The translations under genes and the position numbers were made by a program. This document shows, piece by piece, positions 8,196 through 15,134 of a stretch of 23,310 bases of DNA. The notes under the pieces were generated by a model. That model made no database searches and had not been told where the DNA came from. It saw only the letters and a program-made list of their open reading frames with translations. Position 1 is the first letter of the stretch. Every line of letters starts with the position of its first letter. Source of the stretch: Clostridiales bacterium (GTDB lineage Bacteria > Bacillota > Clostridia > Peptostreptococcales > Anaerovoracaceae); the NCBI GenBank assembly GCA_009785435.1, contig WQWG01000002.1, forward strand, positions 1-23,310. The letters run 5' to 3'.

Positions 8196-9338
8196 CTATT
8201 CGAGGTAATCCTTTAGTTTCTTGCTTCTGCTTGGATGTCTCAGTTTACGAAGCGCTTTCGCTTCGATCTGGCGAATCCTTTCTCGTGTTACATCAAACCT
8301 TTTTCCGACTTCTTCAAGCGTGCGCGCTCTTCCGTCTTCAAGCCCAAACCGGAGTTTCAGCACTTTTTGTTCACGTTCTGTCAGCGTATCGAGTACTTCA
8401 ACAAGCTGTTCTTTCAACATCGAAAACGCCGCCGCCTCCGCTGGTGCCGGAACGTCTTCATCCGGTATAAAATCTCCAAGATGGCTATCTTCTTCTTCAC
8501 CGATCGGTGTTTCAAGCGATACGGGTTCCTGTGCGATTTTGAGTATCTCACGAACTTTTTCCTCGGAAATATCCATTTCTACAGCAATCTCGTCCGGAGT
8601 CGGCTCTCTGCCGTATTCCTGAAGCAATTGCCTTGATACACGTATCAGCTTATTGATCGTCTCTACCATGTGTACAGGGATCCTGATCGTCCTTGCCTGA
8701 TCCGCAATTGATCTCGTGATCGCCTGCCGAATCCACCAAGTCGCGTACGTACTAAATTTATAGCCTTTTTTCCAATCAAATTTATCAACCGCTTTGATCA
8801 GGCCAAGGTTTCCCTCCTGAATCAGGTCGAGGAACAGCATGCCTCTTCCGACATACCTTTTGGCGATGCTCACGACAAGCCTCAGGTTTGCTTCACAAAG
8901 TTTCTTCTTCGCCTCTTCGTCGCCCGCCTCCATCTTTTTGGCCAGTTCAATTTCCTCATCTGCCGAAAGCAGTTGAACTTTTCCGATTTCTTTTAAGTAC
9001 ATCCTGACAGGGTCATCGACAGCGATCCCTTTTGGCAGCGCGGATTCAAGGTCGATCTCACCCGCTTCATCGACGACGATTTCGTCATCCGCTTCCTCCG
9101 GAACTTCCCGTTCCAGCGCAATGATTTCAAAATCATCAGGGTCTGTCTCGGCAAGCACCTCTACACCCATCGAAATCAACAAATCATATATGTCATCTAC
9201 TTGATCTTTATCCACATCAACACTTTCAAGGTAGTCTGCGACTTCCCTGAACGTAATTGTGCCTTTCATTTTTGCCTTTTCGACAAGCTCATTGATATAA
9301 TCGTATTTTTTTTCTTCTCTGCTATCTTCAAATCCCAT
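8196..9338 (-). CDS. rpoD: Housekeeping RNA polymerase sigma factor (sigma-A/RpoD)
   Basis: A 380-residue primary sigma factor that directs RNA polymerase to TTGACA/TATAAT promoters. The N-terminal ~75 residues form a region 1.1 module. Region 1.2 includes 'DDPVRMYLKEIG' near 107. Regions 2.1-2.4 contain 'DLIQEGNLGLIKAVDKF' and 'STYATWWIRQAITRSIA'. Region 3 follows 'IRIPVHMVETINKL'. Region 4.2 contains 'VTRERIRQIEAKALRKLR' near the C-terminus. The length matches Clostridia and Bacillus SigA. The ATG lies 1 nt after the dnaG stop, with an AGAGGAAG stretch inside the end of dnaG as a likely RBS. Translation is probably coupled to dnaG. Confidence 0.98.
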   Translation of the reverse strand: MGFEDSREEKKYDYINELVEKAKMKGTITFREVADYLESVDVDKDQVDDIYDLLISMGVEVLAETDPDDFEIIALEREVPEEADDEIVVDEAGEIDLESALPKGIAVDDPVRMYLKEIGKVQLLSADEEIELAKKMEAGDEEAKKKLCEANLRLVVSIAKRYVGRGMLFLDLIQEGNLGLIKAVDKFDWKKGYKFSTYATWWIRQAITRSIADQARTIRIPVHMVETINKLIRVSRQLLQEYGREPTPDEIAVEMDISEEKVREILKIAQEPVSLETPIGEEEDSHLGDFIPDEDVPAPAEAAAFSMLKEQLVEVLDTLTEREQKVLKLRFGLEDGRARTLEEVGKRFDVTRERIRQIEAKALRKLRHPSRSKKLKDYLE

Positions 9339-9339
9339 A

Positions 9340-11091
9340 TTAACTCTTCTTCCTCTGTATTTCTCTTTGTACTTCGATCAATTCCCTGGTCAAAATATCA
9401 ATCTGCTCGGCGTTTTCAGCCTCATCCGCCATTGACAGTTTCTGTACGATTTCTTTTTCCCGCTTGATCAGGCCGCTTGATTCTATTTTTCTGATGCAAT
9501 CCGCAAAAATTTGTTCTTCTTTCCCTGCGAAAAAAACCGTTTCCAATATATCTTCGATGATTTTTACGCCATTCTCATCAAGCGAATCCATCACGTTTTT
9601 TACGTCCGAGCCATCCCCTTGGAGATAGTAAGCTTCAAGTGATTTGAATATTTCATATCCATATCTGCTTGTAAATGCGTGTTCAAAAGATTGTATCTTT
9701 TCAAAGTAATCTTTTGACAAAATACAAAACCGGATTAAGTTTTTTTCAAGAACATCCGGCAATTTACCTGTATTGTCTTCATTTTTTGCGCTTTTCGAAA
9801 GATTTGTTTTTTCTATTCGCTCAATAGTATTCCCATTATATTCAAGGGTTATAGCATTTTGAGAAATATTTATATCTTTTGCGATCATCTTAATATACGT
9901 TTCCGCCGCAGTAGGGCTTAAGGTTCGGAGAAAAACGACCGCTTCTTTGATAAAGTCGAGTTTTCCGTCTGTGTCTGCAATGTCGTATTTTTTCTTGATC
10001 GCTTCCAGTTTGTGTTCGGCATACGGCAGCGCCGCATCCGCAAGTTCTAAAAATCCCGATTTGTTGTGTTCTCTGACATAATCATCCGGATCTTTGCCGG
10101 ACGGTATCTGGAGAACTTTCGCTTTGAGCCCTTCTTTATATAATATTTCAGCTCCTCTGAGCGCCGCCGCTTGTCCCGCTTCGTCCGCATCATATGCAAG
10201 TACGACATTCAGCGTATACCTTTTTAAAAGTTTTGCTTGGTTTTCGGTAAGCGCAGTGCCGAGCGATGCCAGAACATTTCTGACGCCGTGTTGGTAAAGA
10301 GAAATGACATCCATATACCCCTCGACCAATATTCCACGGTTCTCTTTGCTGATATCCTGTTTCGTTAAATTCAAACCAAACAGATTGTTTTTCTTTAAAA
10401 ATACGGATGATTCGGCAGAATTTAAGTACTTGGGTTCCGCGCCCGCAAGCGCCCTGCCGCCAAAGCCGATCACTTTGCCGCTTGTATTGATAATGGGGAA
10501 CATGACCCGGTCTCTAAACTTATCGTAATGTTTCCCCTTTGATTCCGTTACAAGCCCAAGTGAAACGAGCAGTTTTACATCCGTGCCAAGCGCTTTAAAA
10601 TGTCTTAACAGGCTGTCCCATTCTCCGTCGGCATACCCTATGCCAAACCGCTTTGTTGTCTCCGAATCAATGCCCCTGCCCTGCATATATGCAGTTGCCG
10701 GATTGCCCGGTGTCAAGAATGATTTATAAAAAAATCTTGCGGCTTCTCTGTTGATCTCGTATAATTCGTCTTTATTGGAAGATTGATACTGCGCGCCCTT
10801 TGTATCGATTCCGTATTCTGTCGCCAACTTTTCGACTGTCGCCGGAAAGTCCAAGCTGTAATGCCTCTGTACAAATTCAAATACATCGCCTGCGGCGTTG
10901 CATCCGAAGCAGGAAAAGATTTGTTTTGCATCTGAAACAACAAAAGAAGGCGTTTTTTCATTGTGAAACGGGCAAAGGCCCTTATAATTGCTGCCCGCTT
11001 TTTTCAACGAGACAACTTGACCGATCACATCCACAATATTACACCTGCTTTTTATCTCATCAACAATACTCTCCTTACCTGGCACGCTCAA
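9340..11091 (-). CDS. dnaG: DNA primase DnaG
   Basis: Makes RNA primers for replication, working with the DnaB helicase. The CHC2 zinc finger is C40, H43, C61, C64 ('CPFHNEKTPSF', 'SCFGCNAAGDVF'). The TOPRIM core contains 'LVEGYMDVISLY' and 'YDADEAGQAA'. The C-terminal third is divergent, as expected for the helicase-binding domain. I place the start at the TTG at 11091 (583 aa). It has GGGG about 8 nt upstream and gives the usual ~10-15 residues before the 'IVDVIG' helix. A longer frame can begin with another TTG at 11121, but that adds ten atypical hydrophobic residues. The 84 nt upstream, back to the dgt stop, are very A/T-rich and show no clear promoter. Confidence 0.96.
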   Translation of the reverse strand: MSVPGKESIVDEIKSRCNIVDVIGQVVSLKKAGSNYKGLCPFHNEKTPSFVVSDAKQIFSCFGCNAAGDVFEFVQRHYSLDFPATVEKLATEYGIDTKGAQYQSSNKDELYEINREAARFFYKSFLTPGNPATAYMQGRGIDSETTKRFGIGYADGEWDSLLRHFKALGTDVKLLVSLGLVTESKGKHYDKFRDRVMFPIINTSGKVIGFGGRALAGAEPKYLNSAESSVFLKKNNLFGLNLTKQDISKENRGILVEGYMDVISLYQHGVRNVLASLGTALTENQAKLLKRYTLNVVLAYDADEAGQAAALRGAEILYKEGLKAKVLQIPSGKDPDDYVREHNKSGFLELADAALPYAEHKLEAIKKKYDIADTDGKLDFIKEAVVFLRTLSPTAAETYIKMIAKDINISQNAITLEYNGNTIERIEKTNLSKSAKNEDNTGKLPDVLEKNLIRFCILSKDYFEKIQSFEHAFTSRYGYEIFKSLEAYYLQGDGSDVKNVMDSLDENGVKIIEDILETVFFAGKEEQIFADCIRKIESSGLIKREKEIVQKLSMADEAENAEQIDILTRELIEVQREIQRKKS

Positions 11092-11175
11092 AATAATATC
11101 CCCATAAACAAAAAACAGCAATCCATAATATATTCGACAAAAATATATTTTTTCCTTTTATTTTAATATTACGAT

Positions 11176-12177
11176 TTAGTTACACAATTCATTGTGTATC
11201 TGAAGCGCATATCTGTCTGTCATGCCGGCGATGTAATCTTTCACCGTTTCATAAAGTCCGAACTCTTCGATCATCGCCTGCATCTCCTGCGGCAAACGCT
11301 CAGGGGCTGCTGTGTAAAGCCGATACAACTCCTCTATGATTTTGCTGACTTTCACAAGATCCTCATGCTTTTTCACTTTTGAACTGTAGTATACGTTTTC
11401 AAACATGAAACTTCTGAGTTTATCCATGCTGTCCGCGCACCTTTTGCTCATCAATATTTTGTCCTTGCCATCGCTGTTTTGGACCAAATCCATGATCAGC
11501 GTATTGATCCTGCCACTGTGGTCTCTTCCGAGCACATCGATGCAGTCTTTGGGCAGATCCGCTTCCGAAATGATTCCACTTCTTAACGCGTCATCGATAT
11601 CATGATTTATGTATGCGATCCTGTCGCTAAGCCTGACGATCTGTCCCTCAAGCGTCGAGGGGAGCTTGCCTCCTGTATGACACTCGATCCCGTCTCTCAC
11701 TTCAAATGTAAGGTTTAACCCTCTTTTGTCGTTGCCTTTTTTCCCATCCAGTACGTCTACAACTCTCAGGCTCTGGATGTTATGCTGAAAGCCGCCGTCA
11801 TGTATCTTGTCCAGAACCGTTTCTCCACTGTGTCCAAACGGCGTATGCCCGAGATCATGCCCGAGCGCGATCGCTTCCGTAAGGTCTTCGTTCAAAGAAA
11901 GTATCCGTGCAATCGTCCTTGCGATCTGAGCCACTTCAATCGTATGCGTCAGTCTGGTTCTGAAATGGTCTCCCTCAGGCGCTAAAAAAACTTGTGTTTT
12001 ATGCATAAGTCTCCGGAACGATTTGGAGTGGACGATCCTGTCCCTGTCTCTCTGGTAATCTGTCCTGACTTTGCATTTTTCTTCATCGTAACGCCTCCCT
12101 GCACTGTCTTGCGATTTTGCAGCGAACGATGATAGCATTTTTTGTTCTCTTTCTTCAAAATTTTCTCTGTAAATCAT
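11176..12177 (-). CDS. dgt: Deoxyguanosinetriphosphate triphosphohydrolase (dGTPase), HD superfamily
   Basis: A 333-residue HD-domain protein that removes triphosphate from dGTP or related dNTPs, helping to balance nucleotide pools. Metal ligands are visible: H78 in 'RLTHTIEVAQIART', H107-D108 in 'ALGHDLGHTPFGHSGE', and the distal Asp in 'DRIAYINHDIDDAL'. The 'FRRLMHKTQVF' element near residue 54 is a family hallmark. The ATG at 12177 has GGAG 5 nt upstream. The gene begins 14 nt after the catalase C-terminal fragment, so it may be read from transcripts starting upstream. Its position in front of dnaG-rpoD is the usual arrangement in Clostridia. Substrate preference cannot be read from sequence. 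Confidence 0.93.
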   Translation of the reverse strand: MIYRENFEEREQKMLSSFAAKSQDSAGRRYDEEKCKVRTDYQRDRDRIVHSKSFRRLMHKTQVFLAPEGDHFRTRLTHTIEVAQIARTIARILSLNEDLTEAIALGHDLGHTPFGHSGETVLDKIHDGGFQHNIQSLRVVDVLDGKKGNDKRGLNLTFEVRDGIECHTGGKLPSTLEGQIVRLSDRIAYINHDIDDALRSGIISEADLPKDCIDVLGRDHSGRINTLIMDLVQNSDGKDKILMSKRCADSMDKLRSFMFENVYYSSKVKKHEDLVKVSKIIEELYRLYTAAPERLPQEMQAMIEEFGLYETVKDYIAGMTDRYALQIHNELCN

Positions 12178-12191
12178 ATGAACTCCGTTTT

Positions 12192-12383
12192 TTACACTTC
12201 AAGAAAAAGTTCTTTTTCGATTCTCTCACCCATATCGGCATTGGCCTTTTTAAAATGTCCAACCACCTTTTTTTGTATGCCCTCGTCGACAAACATCAAG
12301 CTTTGTACGATATTGTCTATTAAATTGCCTCTTTCTTTTTGATTCATCATCAGATATCTTTCACCGGCCTGCTTAAAATACAT
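12192..12383 (-). pseudogene. Catalase C-terminal fragment in a shifted frame
   Basis: The translation (63 aa from the ATG at 12383) matches the C-terminal end of clade 3 heme catalases: 'FKQAGERYLMM', 'LIDNIVQSL', 'IQKKVVGHFKKAN' and a 'GERIEKEL' ending. It is out of frame with the preceding catalase part. The stop of that part and this ATG overlap as TAATG, with GGGGAG upstream, so reinitiation could in principle make it as a separate peptide. About 80 residues that normally connect the proximal heme motif to this segment are absent. I therefore read it as the remnant of a deletion plus frameshift. It could also be extended upstream in its own frame for a few codons, back to a TGA at 12411-12413. 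Confidence 0.75.
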
Positions 12384-13342
12384 TATCCCCACGCTCCCCT
12401 GCTTCTCGCTTCAATATTACAAACAAAACTAATCACTTCCAATAGTCTGTCTTCTGAAAAAGTGATTCCGGAAACAAGCCCGGACGGGCTGAACGAGGAT
12501 TTTTCCACTTCTTCATAAAAGTCTTTTGGAATTTTATTTAAAATCATTTTCCCCGTAACGACGTACGGGATTTCTTTCTCAGGCCACTCAATCGCGCAGT
12601 CAAACAAATCAAAATCGTAGTAATCTCTGTGTCCCTCCGAAACAAGCTGCACCGCAAGTTCGTATTCAGGATATTGCCCATCTTCAATGGACTCGTAAAG
12701 ATCTTTTGAAGCGATATCCGGATCAAATCCCGCTAAAAATTCCGCTTCATTTCTTGAAATTTCTTTTACACCACCTGTCGGAATCCATCGATACCGTACA
12801 AAATGCACATCGCCGTCCGCATTGACCCATTGATACGTATTGACACTGTATCCCTCAATGTGTCTGTAGCTTTTTGTCGTCCCTCTGTCCGAATAAAGCC
12901 ATGTAATGATATTGGCCGCTTCCGGGTTCTCTGCAAGAAACCTCCATATGCTCTCATTGTCCGTCAAGTCCGTATCTTGCCTTGGCGCAAAAGCTTTGAT
13001 GAATTGCGGCATTTTCTTTGCCTCATTGATAAAAAACATAGGCATATTGCTGCAAATCAGATCATAGTGGCCCTCTTTCGTGAAGAATTTCGTTGAAAAC
13101 CCTTTTACCGAGCGCTCTGTGTCAGGACTGCCTCTTCGTCCGGATTGTTTTGAAAATCGAACAAAAACAGGTGTCACCGTTTCAGCATCTTTTAAAAAGT
13201 CAGCCTTTGTGTAGTCTTTCATGGACATATACGGCCTGAACGTTCCATACACGCCGATTCCTTTGGCGTGCATCAACCTTTCTTTTACCGTGTTGTCGTT
13301 TAGTTTCGATAAGTAATCCATTAATAGAAAATCTGTCATCAT
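12383..13342 (-). CDS. Heme catalase, main part; proximal heme motif altered and protein truncated
   Basis: A 319-residue catalase-fold protein. The distal heme side is intact: H25 ('MHAKGIGVYGTF'), S64 ('VRFSKQSG') and N99 ('CSNMPMFFI'), with the normal spacings of 39 and 74 residues. 'SYRHIEGYSVNTY' and 'FSPSGLVSG' are also normal. The proximal motif R-x-F-x-Y-x-D-T-x-R-x-R reads 'ISFVCNIEARSRG'. C308, 283 residues after H25, sits exactly where the heme-ligand Tyr is expected, and the Arg four residues before it is Ile. The reading then ends, and the C-terminal arm lies in another frame. Start: I prefer ATG 13342 (GAGGTGG 5 nt upstream) over the in-frame GTG at 13351. Normal catalase (H2O2 to O2 and water) is unlikely. 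It may be decaying, or a thiolate-heme variant. Confidence 0.8.
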   Translation of the reverse strand: MMTDFLLMDYLSKLNDNTVKERLMHAKGIGVYGTFRPYMSMKDYTKADFLKDAETVTPVFVRFSKQSGRRGSPDTERSVKGFSTKFFTKEGHYDLICSNMPMFFINEAKKMPQFIKAFAPRQDTDLTDNESIWRFLAENPEAANIITWLYSDRGTTKSYRHIEGYSVNTYQWVNADGDVHFVRYRWIPTGGVKEISRNEAEFLAGFDPDIASKDLYESIEDGQYPEYELAVQLVSEGHRDYYDFDLFDCAIEWPEKEIPYVVTGKMILNKIPKDFYEEVEKSSFSPSGLVSGITFSEDRLLEVISFVCNIEARSRGAWG

Positions 13343-13360
13343 ATTAACCACCTCACTTGC

Positions 13361-13389
13361 AGTATATGCGACAGACCTAAAACTGGAAA
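13361..13389 (-). promoter_or_regulatory. Candidate sigma-A promoter of the catalase gene
   Basis: Minus strand: TTTCCA (13384-13389), 17 nt, TATACT (13361-13366). The start would fall near 13354, leaving a leader of only about 12 nt, which still holds the RBS. The -35 is imperfect. No PerR box was recognised. Confidence 0.45.
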
Positions 13390-13419
13390 CACTCTTTGAG
13401 GGAAATCGCGTTGACTTCT

Positions 13420-13863
13420 TTATACGCCTGTATGCCCGAATCCACCTTGATTTCTTTCTGTTTCAGAAAGCGTATCAGACACAATGAATTTCGCTTTTTC
13501 ATACCTGCAAATGACCATTTGAGCAATTCGATCCCCATTTTTTATGGTCACGGATTCTTCGCCCCAATTGATCAAGATCACTTTGATTTCACCACGGTAA
13601 TCGCTGTCGATCGTGCCGATCCCGTTGACCAGCCCTATCCCATGCTTCGCGGCAAAGCCGCTTCTGGCTCGTATTTGTGCTTCATATCCCGTGGAAAGTT
13701 CGATGAATATACCGGTCTTGATGATGGCAATCTTTCCGGGAAACATCACCACGTCTTCTTCTATATAGGCCGAGAGGTCCATTCCTGCCGCTCCGGCCGT
13801 TTCATACGCAGGAATCTTACCACTTTCGCTTTTAATCTTGATTGCAACTAACCCTGTATCCAT
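13420..13863 (-). CDS. dut: dUTP diphosphatase (trimeric dUTPase)
   Basis: A 147-residue enzyme that converts dUTP to dUMP and pyrophosphate, keeping uracil out of DNA and supplying dTMP synthesis. All five motifs are visible in order: 'AGAAGMDLSAY' (I), 'RARSGFAAKHGIG' (II), 'GTIDSDYRGEI' with the catalytic Asp and the uracil-binding hairpin (III), 'GDRIAQMV' (IV) and the glycine-rich 'NQGGFGHTG' arm (V). Its ATG lies inside the end of the M16 peptidase gene (16-nt overlap), so the two are very probably co-translated. No strong separate RBS is seen. Confidence 0.96.
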   Translation of the reverse strand: MDTGLVAIKIKSESGKIPAYETAGAAGMDLSAYIEEDVVMFPGKIAIIKTGIFIELSTGYEAQIRARSGFAAKHGIGLVNGIGTIDSDYRGEIKVILINWGEESVTIKNGDRIAQMVICRYEKAKFIVSDTLSETERNQGGFGHTGV

Positions 13864-15098
13864 TTTTTCAAATCAACTTTCTTATTGGTGATCAAAGCGC
13901 CCGAATAGTCTTCAAAATGATGAATCATCTCCGCAACTTCTTCAATGTTATCCATCATTACTTTGTCAATGTTCGCAATGACGGTTTCGGGCAAATGAAA
14001 CTTTCCAAGAAGCGTCATCGCCTTGCCGTTTGAGAACATCCTGCCATTCACATTTTCCTGACTGAAAATATAGCTTCCTTTAATTTGCTCTTTCGCGATC
14101 GAAAGTTCTTCGTCTGTTACGCCCTCTTTTTTTAATTTGGAAAGTTCTTCTTGAATGGCGAAAACGGTGTCTTTCACTTTTTCGTGGCTTACAGCCGCAT
14201 AAATGCTGAACATGCCCATATCGACAAATGAACTGCTTGCGGAATACACCGAATACGCAAGTCCTTTTTCTTCCCGTATGCTTTGGAAAAGCCTTGCGCC
14301 CATACTTCCGCCGAGAATATTGTTTAATACGGCAAATGCGTAATATTTTTGATCATCAAGTTTAACGCCACGTGTTGATAAGCAAATATGCGTCTGCTCA
14401 ATATCTTTCACCTTGACCCTGTACCCCGGAGAATACGGAACGTCAAGATAAGTCTTTTTTCCCTTTGCCACGTCAAGCGTGCTTAGTTTTCCCTCAATCA
14501 GACTCACGATTTCTTTTTCGTCAAATTTACCGGCGATCGAAATAACAACACTGTCTTGTGTGTATTCCTCTTTCATGTATTTTTTGATCGTGTCTCTGGT
14601 AATGCCTGAAAGAGATGTCTTTGTGCCAATGATCGACTGCGCGAGAGGCATCCCTTTGAATACAAGTTCACAGATGATATCATGTACATCATCTTCCGGC
14701 GCGTCTTCGATCATTTTCATCTCTTCAAAAATGACAAACTTTTCTTTTTCAAGTTCTTTTTTATCATAGAGGGAATTAAAAAACATATCCATCATGAGGT
14801 CGATTGATTGTTCGATATTGGACGCCAAGCTTTTGATATAATAGCATGTAGACTCTTTGCCGGTAAAAGCGTTCATTTGGCTTCCGATTTTATCGGCGTC
14901 TTTTGCGATCGCTTTGGCACTTCGGTTTTCAGTGCCTTTAAACATCATGTGTTCAATCAAGTGGGAGATACCTGCTGTTTTCTTCGTTTCATCTACCGAG
15001 CCGGTTCTTGTCCATATCCCGAAAGAAGTTGATTGCACATATGGGATATGTTCCATGACCATTGTCACTCCACCATTCAATTTGATCGTTTTTATCAT
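13848..15098 (-). CDS. M16 family zinc metallopeptidase (insulinase/processing-peptidase type)
   Basis: A 416-residue single-chain M16B peptidase. The inverted zinc motif HLIEH lies at residues 46-50, with E126 ('FEEMKM') 76 residues later as the third zinc ligand and E49 as the catalytic base. The C-terminal half shows the usual inactive repeat with the substrate-side 'FQSIREEKGLAYSVYS' motif near residue 265. The family is related to mitochondrial processing peptidase and Bacillus MlpA/YmxG. It has no signal peptide, so it is probably cytoplasmic. The ATG at 15098 has GCGAGGG 7 nt upstream. It overlaps dut downstream and lies 36 nt after the glycosidase/SLH gene. M16-dut adjacency, often behind pnp, is common in Clostridia; pnp is absent here. 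Confidence 0.93.
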   Translation of the reverse strand: MIKTIKLNGGVTMVMEHIPYVQSTSFGIWTRTGSVDETKKTAGISHLIEHMMFKGTENRSAKAIAKDADKIGSQMNAFTGKESTCYYIKSLASNIEQSIDLMMDMFFNSLYDKKELEKEKFVIFEEMKMIEDAPEDDVHDIICELVFKGMPLAQSIIGTKTSLSGITRDTIKKYMKEEYTQDSVVISIAGKFDEKEIVSLIEGKLSTLDVAKGKKTYLDVPYSPGYRVKVKDIEQTHICLSTRGVKLDDQKYYAFAVLNNILGGSMGARLFQSIREEKGLAYSVYSASSSFVDMGMFSIYAAVSHEKVKDTVFAIQEELSKLKKEGVTDEELSIAKEQIKGSYIFSQENVNGRMFSNGKAMTLLGKFHLPETVIANIDKVMMDNIEEVAEMIHHFEDYSGALITNKKVDLKKWIQG

Positions 15099-15134
15099 CG
15101 ATTTGCCCTCGCCTTACTTTTTATAAATAGTATT

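Noticed and set aside
8221..8636. Long plus-strand open frames opposite rpoD (133 aa each).
   Set aside because: They are antisense shadows of the strongly conserved rpoD frame, with serine-rich or low-complexity content and no RBS.
11092..11175. Possible promoter for dnaG in the A/T-rich 84 nt after dgt.
   Set aside because: Several TATA-like hexamers occur, but none has a usable -35 at 16-18 nt. In such A/T-rich DNA they are expected by chance.
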